64,000 bases of DNA, from the NCBI RefSeq assembly GCF_004000215.1, contig NZ_RBVY01000001.1:1-64000 (forward strand), given 5' to 3'. This DNA is from Nitratireductor alexandrii (GTDB taxonomy: Bacteria; Pseudomonadota; Alphaproteobacteria; Rhizobiales; Rhizobiaceae). The position numbers and the translations under genes are program-made. Positions within the stretch are counted from its first letter, which is position 1. Each line of letters opens with the position of its first letter. The notes below the pieces were generated by a model. That model did not search any database and was not told the origin of the DNA. It saw nothing but the letters and a program-made list of their open reading frames with translations. This document shows positions 39,110 to 48,239 of the stretch, in pieces.

Positions 39110-39949
39110 ATGAACCCGATGGACAAGAACGGCTGGACGCCGTTGCCGCATTCGGATGAGGATCTGGAACGCTCGCGCAGCGTGCCCGATACCGAGCAGA
39201 CGCGGTCGTCTGCCTATCGCCTGGCCTGGGACGACGACGATTTCATGACCCGGCGCGAACTGCGCGCCGTGCGCCTGCAGCTCGAGCTGTTGAAGCCGGA
39301 AATGGCGCTCGCCGAGCGGGGCATCCGCTCCACGGTGATCCTGTTCGGCGGCGCGCGCATACCCGAGCCCGGCGGCGAGGCCTGGGCGGCCAAGAACAAG
39401 GTGCAGGAAAAGAACCTGCTCGCCAACAGCCGCTATTACGAGGAGGCGCGCAATTTCGCCCGCCTCTGCTCGCATCACTCGGCTGCGTCCTACTACCGCG
39501 AATTCGTCATCGTCACCGGTGGCGGTCCGGGCGTCATGGAGGCCGGAAATCGCGGCGCGGCCGATGTCGGCGCGCCCACGATCGGGCTCAACATCGTCCT
39601 GCCGCACGAACAGGCGCCCAACCCCTACGTCACGCCCGAACTGTGCTTCAACTTCCATTATTTCGCGATCCGCAAGATGCATTTCATGATGCGCGCCAAG
39701 GCGGTCGCCATCTTCCCCGGCGGTTTCGGGACCATGGACGAGTTTTTCGAAACGCTGACCCTGATCCAGACCGGGCGCATGGAGCGGGTTCCCGTCATCC
39801 TGTTTGGCCGCGCGTTCTGGGAAGGCGCGGTCAATATCGATTTTTTGGCCGAACAGGGCACCATCTCGCCCGACGACCGCAACCTGATCGACTATGTCGA
39901 CACGGCCGACGAGGCCTGGGATCGCGTCAAGCGTTTCTACGAGATCTGA
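39110..39949 (+). CDS. LOG-family protein (TIGR00730-type Rossmann fold)
   Basis: 279 residues. Contains the LOG motifs GGGPGVMEAGNRGA and PGGFGTMDE. In the LOG family these bind nucleotide and catalyse release of cytokinin-type bases or ribose-5-phosphate from NMPs. An N-terminal extension of about 80 residues precedes the core. The start at 39110 has AAGGGGA at suitable spacing; an upstream extension to 39008 has none. The actual substrate in this organism is unknown. Confidence 0.85.
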   Translation: MNPMDKNGWTPLPHSDEDLERSRSVPDTEQTRSSAYRLAWDDDDFMTRRELRAVRLQLELLKPEMALAERGIRSTVILFGGARIPEPGGEAWAAKNKVQEKNLLANSRYYEEARNFARLCSHHSAASYYREFVIVTGGGPGVMEAGNRGAADVGAPTIGLNIVLPHEQAPNPYVTPELCFNFHYFAIRKMHFMMRAKAVAIFPGGFGTMDEFFETLTLIQTGRMERVPVILFGRAFWEGAVNIDFLAEQGTISPDDRNLIDYVDTADEAWDRVKRFYEI

Positions 39950-39985
39950 CGCGCGCCGCTGGCGCGGACCTGCGGCGCCGGCCAG

Positions 39986-40699
39986 TCAGGCTTTGCCGCC
40001 GGCTGGATTGATCGCGGCCAGGAAGCCGGCGAGATCGTCGGTCACGTAATCGACATCGTCCTCCTTGTCGGCGTCCTGTTCCCAGATTTCCGCAAAGGTC
40101 GGCTCGAAATTGCGCGGCACGATCAGCACCGTCTTCATGCCGAGCGCCTTGGGCACGGCCAGATTGCGGGCCAGATCCTCGAACATCACCGAATCGGCGC
40201 CCGCGACCCGGTGTAGCGCGGTGAACTTGTCGTAGGTCTCGCGCGCCGGTTTCGGCACCAGCCCGGCGGCCACGATGTCGAATATGTCGTCGAAATGGTC
40301 GAGGATGCCAAGCTGTGCCGCCGTGCGCTCGGCATGGCCGCGATCGCCATTGGTGAAGATGAACTTGCGGCCGGGCAGGGTCCGAATCTGCGCGCCGAGG
40401 GCCGGGTCGGGCGCGAGATGGGTGTAGTCGATATCGTGCACCTTCTGCAGAAAATCGTCTGGGTCGATGCCGTGGCGGACCATCAGCCCGTTCAGCGTCG
40501 TGCCGTGCTCGCGGTAGAGCTCCTTCTGCAGCACGCGCGCCTGATCGCGCGGCAGTTCCAGCAGTTCCGACACATAGGCCGTCATGCGCACGTCGATCTG
40601 GGCGAACAGGTTCGAGTGGTGCGGATAAAGCGTGTTGTCGAGGTCGAACACCCAGTTGCGGATGCCGGTGAAGTCGGACGATTCGGGAATCTGTGTCAT
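39986..40699 (-). CDS. Pyrimidine 5'-nucleotidase (HAD superfamily)
   Basis: 237 residues. HAD motif I is VFDLDNTLYPH, motif II is FTNGDRGHAERT, motif III is Lys in GLVPKPARETYDKF and motif IV is MFEDLARNLAVPKALGM. The pattern FDLDNTLYP and the cap region (YREHGTTLNGLMVRHGID) match the SDT1/pyrimidine 5'-nucleotidase group. It dephosphorylates UMP/CMP-like nucleotides. It converges on the LOG gene. Confidence 0.9.
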   Translation of the reverse strand: MTQIPESSDFTGIRNWVFDLDNTLYPHHSNLFAQIDVRMTAYVSELLELPRDQARVLQKELYREHGTTLNGLMVRHGIDPDDFLQKVHDIDYTHLAPDPALGAQIRTLPGRKFIFTNGDRGHAERTAAQLGILDHFDDIFDIVAAGLVPKPARETYDKFTALHRVAGADSVMFEDLARNLAVPKALGMKTVLIVPRNFEPTFAEIWEQDADKEDDVDYVTDDLAGFLAAINPAGGKA

Positions 40700-40838
40700 G
40701 CCGCCTTATCGCATCTTTGCCGCAGCGATGACAGCGGACACGACCATCCGGCAGTTCCGGATCGTTTCAAATTTGACCGAAGTCTCATACCGGATTTTTA
40801 ACGGTGCGATGGCAACAGCGGCCCGTGGGGAGTACGCA

Positions 40839-41600
40839 ATGCGCTCTATTGTTTTGAACTCGGCACTGATCGCCGTCGGCGCCATGGCGACCTCGGTTTT
40901 GGTCGCTTTCAGCCTTATGCGGCTGCAAGGCCTGTCCCTGGGACCCAATGGCCTCCTGATGTCGCTCGTATGCCCGTTGGTGATCGGCTGGCCTGTTAGT
41001 GCCTTCCAACTGTACCAGCGGCGGCGGTTCCTCGACATGCACGCCCGACTGGCCCGCGCGCACACCGATCTGCACCAGGCGCATGCGCGGCTGGCCGAGC
41101 GGGCGAGCCGCGATCCGATGACCGGCATGCTCAATCGCGAAAGCGCGCTCGACGCGATCGCCGGCGAGCAGGCGACGGGGGGCGACGGCGCCCTGCTGAT
41201 TGTCGATGCCGATCATTTCAAGGCGGTCAACGATACCTATGGCCACCAGGCGGGAGACGTTGCGCTGGTGGCGATCGCCAATGCGATCCGCCGTGCCCTG
41301 CCGCGCGGCAGCATTGTCGGCCGCATCGGCGGCGAGGAGTTCGCTGTCTACCTCCCCGGTTGCCGGGGTCCTGCGATCGCGCAGGTCGGCGAGGATATCC
41401 GGCGCGCGGTCGCCGCGACGTCGTTCAGGCCGTCCGACCGGCCGGTGCCGCTGTCCGTCAGCATTGGTGGCACGCACTTTTCCCGCGCCCTGACGGTCTC
41501 GCAGGCGCTGCGCAGCGCCGATCGGCGTCTCTACCTGGCCAAACGGGCCGGGCGCGACTGCGTGGTGACGCAGGACGACGAGAACCGCGCGGCCGCATGA
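40839..41600 (+). CDS. Diguanylate cyclase (GGDEF domain), membrane-anchored
   Basis: 253 residues. Two N-terminal membrane helices (about 5-27 and 38-58) and a short coiled linker lead to a GGDEF domain (about 88-245). The active-site motif is GGEEF at 164-168, a functional variant. DADHFKAVNDTYGHQAGD, the metal/substrate region, is intact. The residues preceding GGEEF (LPRGSIVGRI) lack the RxxD inhibitory site. The start at 40839 has GGGGAG seven bases upstream. It makes c-di-GMP from two GTP, presumably without product inhibition. Confidence 0.9.
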   Translation: MRSIVLNSALIAVGAMATSVLVAFSLMRLQGLSLGPNGLLMSLVCPLVIGWPVSAFQLYQRRRFLDMHARLARAHTDLHQAHARLAERASRDPMTGMLNRESALDAIAGEQATGGDGALLIVDADHFKAVNDTYGHQAGDVALVAIANAIRRALPRGSIVGRIGGEEFAVYLPGCRGPAIAQVGEDIRRAVAATSFRPSDRPVPLSVSIGGTHFSRALTVSQALRSADRRLYLAKRAGRDCVVTQDDENRAAA

Positions 41601-41683
41601 CGGGACGAGGCCGGTCCGTGGCGTTCCTCTTGCCTTGAAGGTCGCGGTCGGCCTAGATCGCCTCTTTTACGCGAGGGGCGTTC

Positions 41684-42589
41684 TTGGAACTCTGGATACC
41701 GATCACCATCGCGGCCGCGTTCCTGCAGAACATCCGTTCCGCGATGCAAAAACATCTCAAGGGCGTGATGGGAACCACGGGGGCAACCTTCGTGCGCTTC
41801 GGTTTCGGCGTGCCCTTCGCGCTTGTGTTCGTGGCCATGCTGCATCTCGGCGCCGGCCATGCGCTGCCTCGGCTCAACGCGACCTTCTTTGCCTGGATGC
41901 TCGTCGGCGGGCTCGGTCAGATCGCGGCCACCTTTTTGCTGATCCACCTGTTCTCCTTCCGCAACTTCGCCGTCGGCACCGCCTATTCGCGCACCGAGCC
42001 GGCGCAGGCGGCGCTGTTCGGCCTGATTTTCCTCGGCGAGAAGGTCTCGGCCGGCGCGCTGGCCGCCATCGGCGTCAGCGTGTTCGGCGTCATGCTGATC
42101 TCGGTCGCCCATACGCCCTTGAGCTGGCGGGCGCTGTTTGCCTCGCTGGCCGGTCGCAATGCCCTGGTCGGGCTTGCCTCGGGGGCCTTGTTCGGCATCA
42201 CGGCGGTTGCCTACCGCGCCGCCTCGCTGGCGCTCGGCGGACCCAATTTCATCATGCAGGCCGCGGTCACGCTTGCCTGGGTGATCGTGTTCCAGAGCCT
42301 GGTCATGGCCTTGTGGATGCTGTGGCAGGACCGGGCCGAGATCGGCCGCATCCGCAAGGCGTGGAAGCCGGCCCTGGTGGTCGGGCTTGCCGGCGCCACG
42401 GCCTCCTTCGGCTGGTTCATGGCCATGACGTTGCAGCAGGCGGCGGTGGTCAAGGCGCTGGCGCAGGTCGAGATGATCTTCACCTTCGCCTCGACGGTCT
42501 ATTTCTTCCGCGAGCGTATCAATTTGATGGAAACCGCCGGCTGCCTGCTGATCGTGGCCGGCATCCTGCTTTTGCTGGCGATGGGCTGA
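41684..42589 (+). CDS. EamA/DMT-family transporter
   Basis: 301 residues. Ten hydrophobic helices form two EamA repeats; the second begins near LVGLASGALFGITAVAYRA. The TTG start is supported by GAGGGGCG just upstream, and the protein begins directly with the first helix (WIPITIAAAFLQNIRSAMQK). Members export or import amino acids, sugars or drugs; the substrate here is unknown. It converges on argB. Confidence 0.88.
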   Translation: MELWIPITIAAAFLQNIRSAMQKHLKGVMGTTGATFVRFGFGVPFALVFVAMLHLGAGHALPRLNATFFAWMLVGGLGQIAATFLLIHLFSFRNFAVGTAYSRTEPAQAALFGLIFLGEKVSAGALAAIGVSVFGVMLISVAHTPLSWRALFASLAGRNALVGLASGALFGITAVAYRAASLALGGPNFIMQAAVTLAWVIVFQSLVMALWMLWQDRAEIGRIRKAWKPALVVGLAGATASFGWFMAMTLQQAAVVKALAQVEMIFTFASTVYFFRERINLMETAGCLLIVAGILLLLAMG

Positions 42590-42618
42590 CGCCGGGCGCA
42601 GGCCCGCGCCGTCTCGCG

Positions 42619-43515
42619 TTACGGCACGATCAGCGTGCCGGCGCCGTGCTCGGTAAACAGTTCCAGAAGTACGGCATGCGGCGTCTTGCCGTTGAGGATG
42701 ACCACCCCTTCCACGCCGCGCTCGATCGCCTCGATACAGGTCTCCACTTTCGGGATCATGCCGCCCGATATGGTGCCATCGGCGATCAGCGACCTGGCTT
42801 CGGCCACCGTCAGCTCGTCGATCAGCGTCTTGTCGCGGTCGAGCACGCCCGGCACGTCGGTCAGAAACAACAGCCGCGATGCCTTGACGGCGCCGGCGAT
42901 CGCCCCGGCGAAGGTGTCGGCGTTGATGTTGTAGGTGTGGCCGTCGCGGCCCGGCGCCACCGGCGCGATCACGGGGATCATTTCCGACCGCGCCAGGAGA
43001 TCGAGCAGCGTGCGGTCGACCTCGACCGGTTCGCCGACGAAACCGAGATCGAGCACGCGCTCGATGTTGGAATCGGGATCGATCGCGGTCTTATGCGCCT
43101 TCTCGGCGAACACCATGTTGCCGTCCTTGCCGCACAGGCCGATCGCCCATTCGCCCTCGGCGTTGATCAGCGCCACGATCTCCTTGTTGATCGAGCCCGC
43201 CAGCACCATCTCGACGATCTCGACGGTCTTGGCGTCGGTGACGCGCAGGCCGCCCTCGAATTTCGATTCGATGCCCATCTTGGCCAGCATCGCCGCGATC
43301 TGCGGCCCGCCGCCATGCACGACGATCGGGTTGACGCCCGACTGTTTCAGCAGCGCGATATCGCGGGCGAACGCCCGGCCGAGCTCCGTGTCGCCCATGG
43401 CATGGCCGCCATATTTGACCACCACGGTCTTGTTCTCGTAGCGCTGCATATAGGGCAGCGCCGCCGAAAGCAGACGCGCTTGTTCCCGGGCTGTGGCGGC
43501 AATGTCGCTCGTCAT
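42619..43515 (-). CDS. argB: Acetylglutamate kinase
   Basis: 298 residues. Phosphorylates N-acetylglutamate in arginine synthesis. The N-terminal helix ([20 protein letters not shown]) is typical of arginine-sensitive hexameric enzymes. Nucleotide and substrate landmarks are [36 protein letters not shown] and [15 protein letters not shown]. The ATG at 43515 is preceded by AGGAAACCG. A 22-residue upstream extension is not conserved. Confidence 0.96.
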   Translation of the reverse strand: MTSDIAATAREQARLLSAALPYMQRYENKTVVVKYGGHAMGDTELGRAFARDIALLKQSGVNPIVVHGGGPQIAAMLAKMGIESKFEGGLRVTDAKTVEIVEMVLAGSINKEIVALINAEGEWAIGLCGKDGNMVFAEKAHKTAIDPDSNIERVLDLGFVGEPVEVDRTLLDLLARSEMIPVIAPVAPGRDGHTYNINADTFAGAIAGAVKASRLLFLTDVPGVLDRDKTLIDELTVAEARSLIADGTISGGMIPKVETCIEAIERGVEGVVILNGKTPHAVLLELFTEHGAGTLIVP

Positions 43516-43788
43516 CGGTTTCCTGTTGCGGCCGTTAAAAAATGTCCGGCGGGTCATAGCGGGAAAGCGGGGATCGGGCAATTGCCGCCGGCGCCCGCGC
43601 CCCCCTGAGGTCGTCTATGCCGGTTTTTCGTGGACGCGTGACGCTTGCGGCGTTATAAGCGCGGCCTCTTTCGGGGAGTACGGGTTCGATGAACAAGGTT
43701 GCCTGATCCGCACGAAACGGCGTCGTCGCGCCGGGCCGGATCGTTTGTCCCGCACCCTGTTCATCATGCTCACCGAGAAAGACGCCCC

Positions 43789-44427
43789 ATGCACGCGCCT
43801 GATCCGCACGACACCCACCCGCTGCCGTTCCACCCGCGCACCGCGTTTCTGAAACCGTTGATCACCCGCCCGACCATCGAGGTCGGTGACTACACCTATT
43901 ACGACGACCCGCTTGGCCCCGAGCGTTTCGAGGAGCACAACGTGCTCTATCATTTCGACTTCGTCGGCGACCGGCTCGTCATCGGCCGTTATTGCGCCAT
44001 CGCCGCCAACACCCGTTTCATCATGAACGGTGCCAACCACGATCTGCGCGGCTTTTCCACCTTTCCGTTCGCCATTTTCGGCGGCGCCTGGCGCGACAGT
44101 TTCGATCCGCAATCGCTGGCTGCCGGGTTTCGCGGCGACACGGTCGTGGGCAACGACGTCTGGTTCGGCATCGACGCCACGGTCATGCCCGGCGTGGCGA
44201 TCGGCGATGGCGCGATCGTGGCGGCCGGCGCCATGGTGTCGGCCGATGTGCCGCCCTATGCCGTGGTCGCTGGCAATCCGGCCCGCATCGTGCGCATGCG
44301 CTTCGATGCCGCCACCGTCGAGCGCCTGCTTGCGGTTGCCTGGTGGAACTGGCCTGTTGACAAGGTGACGCGCAACATCGATGCCATCGGCGGAAACGAT
44401 CTGGAACGGTTGGAATCAGCGACGTGA
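43789..44427 (+). CDS. CatB/Vat-type hexapeptide O-acetyltransferase
   Basis: 212 residues. Left-handed beta-helix acetyltransferase of the xenobiotic acetyltransferase group. Landmarks are [27 protein letters not shown] (with the catalytic-type His in ANH) and [20 protein letters not shown]. Relatives include type B chloramphenicol and streptogramin A acetyltransferases. Many chromosomal members act on other substrates, so resistance should not be assumed. Its stop overlaps the GTG start of engB (GTGA). Confidence 0.87.
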   Translation: MHAPDPHDTHPLPFHPRTAFLKPLITRPTIEVGDYTYYDDPLGPERFEEHNVLYHFDFVGDRLVIGRYCAIAANTRFIMNGANHDLRGFSTFPFAIFGGAWRDSFDPQSLAAGFRGDTVVGNDVWFGIDATVMPGVAIGDGAIVAAGAMVSADVPPYAVVAGNPARIVRMRFDAATVERLLAVAWWNWPVDKVTRNIDAIGGNDLERLESAT

Positions 44428-45080
44428 GCGAGACGAAAACCGACAGCGGCACCGGGCGGGACTTTCCTCGCGCGTGGGTCTTCATTCGCGGCGTGCCGGC
44501 GATGAAATTCCTGCCGCCGGAAGGCCCGCCCGAGATCGCCTTCGCCGGCCGGTCGAATGTCGGCAAATCGTCGCTGATCAACGCGCTGGTCGGCCAGAAG
44601 GCGCTGGCGCGTACCTCCAATACGCCGGGCCGCACGCAGGAGCTGAACTATTTCGTGCCCGACGGCCACGCCGGCACCGCCGATGACCTGCCGCCGCTCG
44701 CTTTGGTCGACATGCCGGGTTACGGCTTCGCCAAGGCGCCCAAGGCGGTGGTGGAGAACTGGACCAGGCTGGTGTTCGACTATCTGCGCGGCCGCGTCAC
44801 GCTGAAGCGCGTCTACGTGCTGATCGACGCCCGCCACGGCGTCAAGGCGATCGACGGCGAGGTGATGGACCTGCTCGACCGCGCCGCAGTCTCCTATCAG
44901 ATCGTTTTGACAAAGGCCGACAAGATCAAGCCGCCGGCGGTTGAAACCCTGCTCGCGCAGACTTTGGCAACGGTCAAGAAGCGGCCCGCGGCCTATCCCG
45001 AGGTGCTGGCCACCTCGTCGGAAAAGGGCGTCGGCATTGACGGCCTGCGCGCCGCGATCATGACGGCAATCGCCTCGTAG
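44424..45080 (+). CDS. engB: Ribosome biogenesis GTP-binding protein EngB (YihA/YsxC)
   Basis: 218 residues, GTG start overlapping the acetyltransferase stop. GTPase needed for large-subunit assembly. G1 is [15 protein letters not shown]2 is [15 protein letters not shown]3 is [12 protein letters not shown]4 is TKADKIKP and G5 is near [10 protein letters not shown]. Length and order are standard for the family. A hairpin terminator follows directly. Confidence 0.95.
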   Translation: MSETKTDSGTGRDFPRAWVFIRGVPAMKFLPPEGPPEIAFAGRSNVGKSSLINALVGQKALARTSNTPGRTQELNYFVPDGHAGTADDLPPLALVDMPGYGFAKAPKAVVENWTRLVFDYLRGRVTLKRVYVLIDARHGVKAIDGEVMDLLDRAAVSYQIVLTKADKIKPPAVETLLAQTLATVKKRPAAYPEVLATSSEKGVGIDGLRAAIMTAIAS

Positions 45081-45086
45081 GCCGGG

Positions 45087-45124
45087 CCGGGCGTGGCGCG
45101 AAGCGCTGCCCGGTCGCCGTTTTT
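45087..45124 (+). terminator. Intrinsic terminator after engB
   Basis: A stem CCGGGC / GCCCGG (45087-45092 with 45108-45113) encloses an inner GCGC-GAA-GCGC hairpin. TCGCCG and a run of five T follow at 45120-45124. It separates engB from the leftward msrB. Confidence 0.7.
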
Positions 45125-45131
45125 GCGTCGG

Positions 45132-45641
45132 TTATGCCGCGCCGGAAGGTTTGAAGGTAAGCGCCAGCCCGTTGATGCAATGGCGCTTGCCGGTCGGCGG
45201 CGGGCCGTCGTCGAAGATGTGGCCGAGATGGCCGCCGCAGCGGCTGCAATGGCACTCCGTGCGCACCATGAAAAACGACCGGTCCATCCTGGTGCCGATC
45301 GCGTCGGGCAGTGCCTCCCAGAAGCTCGGCCAACCGGTGCCGGACTCGAACTTGGTCTGGGAGGAGTAAAGCGGCAGATCGCAGCCCGCGCAGTGGAAGG
45401 TGCCGGCACGCTTTTCATCGTTGAGCGCACTGGTGAAGGCGCGTTCGGTCGCCTCCTCGCGCAGCACCTTGTAGCGCTCGGGCGTCAGGATTTCCCGCCA
45501 CTCGGCCTCGGTCTTTTCGATTTCGAACTGGTCTTTGTCCTTGGCCATTGCAGGGCTCGCTATGTCCTGACGCGCCAGGAGCGGCAATCCGGCCACGATG
45601 GCGGCGCCGGTCGAGCCGTAGAGAAAAAATCTTCGGTTCAT
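45132..45641 (-). CDS. msrB: Peptide-methionine (R)-S-oxide reductase MsrB, exported
   Basis: 169 residues. Reduces R-methionine sulfoxide in proteins. The N-terminus MNRRFFLYGSTGAAIVAGL looks like a Tat-type signal, so this copy probably acts in the periplasm. The MsrB domain (about 40-165) has zinc pairs CAGC and CSRC, the motif GWPSFW, and catalytic Cys155 in RHCINGLAL. It converges with engB across the terminator. Confidence 0.92.
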   Translation of the reverse strand: MNRRFFLYGSTGAAIVAGLPLLARQDIASPAMAKDKDQFEIEKTEAEWREILTPERYKVLREEATERAFTSALNDEKRAGTFHCAGCDLPLYSSQTKFESGTGWPSFWEALPDAIGTRMDRSFFMVRTECHCSRCGGHLGHIFDDGPPPTGKRHCINGLALTFKPSGAA

Positions 45642-45727
45642 GGCGGTCTCCTTTTCCAGATAGCGTATCGGGCAGGCACGGTCACGGAGAAATCAATTCG
45701 CCTTGACGAAGACCGGCACTTGCGCGA

Positions 45728-45764
45728 ACGCTCCGCGCCACGGCTTGGCCGTGGCGCGGAGCGT
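45728..45764. repeat. Perfect 17-bp inverted repeat with 3-base loop
   Basis: The arms ACGCTCCGCGCCACGGC and its exact complement are separated by TTG. The hairpin is very stable but has no T-tract on either side. It lies in the 190-base gap between msrB and the fasciclin gene, downstream of the latter. It may end or stabilise the fasciclin transcript, or be a dispersed palindromic repeat. Confidence 0.75.
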
Positions 45765-45830
45765 GCCCCGCCGCCGCACGGGGTGTTCGAAAATCCGCGG
45801 CGGCGCCGCGAGAGCGGGTGGCGCCGGGCC

Positions 45831-46388
45831 TTAGGCCTTCGGCAGCAGCACCGTGTCGATGACGTGGATGACGCCGTTCGACTGGTCGACATCCGCAATC
45901 GTCACGGTGGCGACGTTGCCGTTCTCGTCGGTCAGCGTGATGTTGTCGCCGTCCATCTTGGCCTGCAGCATGCAGCCGCCGACGGTTTCGACGGGATGGT
46001 TGCCGCCGTCATCCTTGATCATCTTGCCGATCGCATCCGACATCGCCTCGGCCGCCACCACGTGGCAGGTCAGAACCTTGGTCAGCGTGTCCTTGTTCTC
46101 CGGCTTCAGCAGCGTGTCGACCGTGCCGTCGGGCAGTTTGTCGAAGGCGGCGTTGACGGGCGCGAACACCGTGAACGGCCCTTCGCCCTGCAGCGTCTCG
46201 ACCAGGCCGGCCGCCTTGACGGCCGCCACCAGCGTGGTGTGGTCCTTCGAGTTGACGGCGTTTTCGACGATATTCTTGTCGGCATACATCGCCGCTCCGC
46301 CGACCATCGGATTGTCGGCATGGGCGATGCCGGCGAGGGTGGAGACGGCGAAGGCGCCGGCGAGTGCGAGAAGCTTGGAATTTTTCAT
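45831..46388 (-). CDS. Secreted fasciclin-domain protein (MPT70-like)
   Basis: 185 residues. A Sec signal peptide (MKNSKLLALAGAFAVSTLAGIAHA) precedes one FAS1 domain. FAS1 landmarks are H1-type sequence HTTLVAAVKAAGLVETLQGE, GPFTVFAPVNAAFDKLP and the C-terminal NGVIHVIDTVLLP. Such proteins take part in adhesion, or are targets of SigK-type sigma factors. A SigK/RskA-like pair lies about 1.1 kb away in this window, with the GST gene between. Confidence 0.92.
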   Translation of the reverse strand: MKNSKLLALAGAFAVSTLAGIAHADNPMVGGAAMYADKNIVENAVNSKDHTTLVAAVKAAGLVETLQGEGPFTVFAPVNAAFDKLPDGTVDTLLKPENKDTLTKVLTCHVVAAEAMSDAIGKMIKDDGGNHPVETVGGCMLQAKMDGDNITLTDENGNVATVTIADVDQSNGVIHVIDTVLLPKA

Positions 46389-46661
46389 CGTATCGAAACT
46401 CCCTGTTGGTTTGTCCCAGCGGGTGGGCAGGCGAAGACACGGGATCGTTTGGCCGAGAGTTTCAGGGAAGAATCGTTGAAAGTGAAAGCTGATTTATTCC
46501 GAATGTTGATGTAACGACGCCGCGGACTGGAAGGCGTTGGTCCGCAGCCTGGCCTGCTTTATCGTTTGCTCGGCCGAGTCGGAGCCGGTGCCGCGGCAGG
46601 GCGGCGCGGCCGCGACCGGCGTCTGTCGGACCGCCATTGGAAAGCAAAGAGGTGCTGCATC

Positions 46662-47462
46662 ATGCCCGACCAGTCGAAACCGGTCGTCTACCACATTCCC
46701 GTCTGCCCGTTTTCGCAGCGCCTCGAGATCCTGCTCGAACTCAAGGGACTGCGCGACCGTGTCGCCTTTCACGTGATCGACATCACAAAACCGCGCCCTG
46801 ACTGGCTGCTCGAACTGACCGACGGGACGACCGCGCTGCCGGTGCTTGCGACCGAAAACGGCGGCGTCATCAAGGAAAGCCTGGTCATCATGGCCTATCT
46901 CGAGGACCGCTTCGCCGAGCGGCGGGTGGCGCGCGCGGACGCTTACGAGCGCGCGGTCGAAAACATGCTGATCGCCCGCGAGGGCCCCTTCACCGCCACC
47001 GGCTATATGTTCGTCCTCAACCAGGATCCGGCCGCCCGCGCCGGTTTTCACGACAAGATGCTGGGCCATTACCGCGATTTCGACCGCTTCCTGCGCAAGC
47101 ACAATCCCGACGGGCCGTTTCTGTTCGACCGGTTCGGCCTTGCCGAAACCGTGTTCACGCCGATTTTCATGCGCTTCTGGTTCCTCGACTATTACGAGGA
47201 TTTCGACCTGCCGGTGGAGGGGTTCGAGCGCGTCGCTGCCTGGCGCGAGGCCTGCCTGGCGCATCCGGCCGCCGGCCAGGTGAGCCGCGAGGAGATCGTC
47301 AAGCTCTACTACGACTACGCGCAAGGCGCCGGCAATGGCGCGCTTTTGCCGGGGCGGACGAAATCGAGTTTCGTGTTCGAGCCGTCTTGGCGCGCGCGGC
47401 CCTGGCCGCCACGCGCCAAATACGGAGAACCGGCGGACGACGCCGCCTTGGGCTTGGCCTGA
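46662..47462 (+). CDS. Glutathione S-transferase family protein
   Basis: 266 residues. The N-terminal thioredoxin-like domain (about 5-80) has CPFSQRLEILLELKG in the active-site region and ALPVLATENGGVIKESLVI for the glutathione gamma-Glu contact. A helical C-terminal domain follows to about residue 220. The last 40 residues are an unusual proline/Arg-rich tail (for example SWRARPWPPRAKYGEP). The start at 46662 has AGAGGTG upstream. Substrate unknown. Confidence 0.87.
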   Translation: MPDQSKPVVYHIPVCPFSQRLEILLELKGLRDRVAFHVIDITKPRPDWLLELTDGTTALPVLATENGGVIKESLVIMAYLEDRFAERRVARADAYERAVENMLIAREGPFTATGYMFVLNQDPAARAGFHDKMLGHYRDFDRFLRKHNPDGPFLFDRFGLAETVFTPIFMRFWFLDYYEDFDLPVEGFERVAAWREACLAHPAAGQVSREEIVKLYYDYAQGAGNGALLPGRTKSSFVFEPSWRARPWPPRAKYGEPADDAALGLA

Positions 47463-47498
47463 TCGGACTTTGCTTTCGGCGGCCGGGTGCCGTCGCGC

Positions 47499-48239
47499 TC
47501 AAATGGCGCGCAAGTCGCCGGCCGCCACGACCGGACCGGTCGGCTGGCCGGTGGGGGAGCCGCCGGCCGGTTCGAGACTGATCGCAAACACCGCGCCGGC
47601 CTCGATCTTGCGGCGCAGCGCCTCGCCGACGGCGAGATGGACGGTGGAGCCGGCCGGGATAATCCCGAGCGAGGCCGGCGGCGTGTCTCCCTCGATCACC
47701 CACAATTCGAAATCGCGGCCGCCGTCGCGCTCGCCGGTAACGTGCGACAGCCCGATATCGCGGGTGCTGGCGTCGTAGACGACGAAATAATGAACATTGC
47801 TTTCCTGCGGCGCCAGCGAAGCCACCAGGCGCCCGGCCGGTTCGTCGACCGGCGGCGGCGCAAGCAGCGGCACGGCCAGGGCGAGAACCAGCCCGGCGAT
47901 CGCCGCGGCCGCGATGCCGCGCCACACGGCAAGGCTTTGCCACAAGCCGCCTGCGGGAGCCGCGGCCCCCCGTGACGTTGCCGTGGCGCCGTCGGCCGCA
48001 AACAACCGTGCGTCGAGCCCGGCCTTGACCGCGGCCGGCGGCTCGACCGGTTCGTAACCCGCCGCCAGCGGCGCCATATGCTCTTCCCAGCGCTCCACCA
48101 GCCGGGCGAAGTCCGGATCGGTCTCGATCCGGCGGGCGGCCGCGCGGCGGTCGTCGCCGTCGAGCGCGCCGAGCACATAGTCGGCGGCCAGCGCGTCGTC
48201 GCCGGTCAGTTCGCGTCCGTTGTCGTCGGCAGCGCTCAT
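47499..48239 (-). CDS. Anti-sigma factor, RskA family
   Basis: 246 residues. The N-terminal cytoplasmic zinc-free anti-sigma domain includes DALAADYVLGALDGDDRRAA. One membrane helix lies at about 107-127. A periplasmic RskA domain follows (FVVYDASTRDIGLSHVTG, FELWVIEGDTPPASLGII). The start overlaps the sigma-factor stop (ATGA), so the two are coupled. It should hold the partner sigma factor inactive until cleaved or released; the trigger is not visible. Confidence 0.9.
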   Translation of the reverse strand: MSAADDNGRELTGDDALAADYVLGALDGDDRRAAARRIETDPDFARLVERWEEHMAPLAAGYEPVEPPAAVKAGLDARLFAADGATATSRGAAAPAGGLWQSLAVWRGIAAAAIAGLVLALAVPLLAPPPVDEPAGRLVASLAPQESNVHYFVVYDASTRDIGLSHVTGERDGGRDFELWVIEGDTPPASLGIIPAGSTVHLAVGEALRRKIEAGAVFAISLEPAGGSPTGQPTGPVVAAGDLRAI

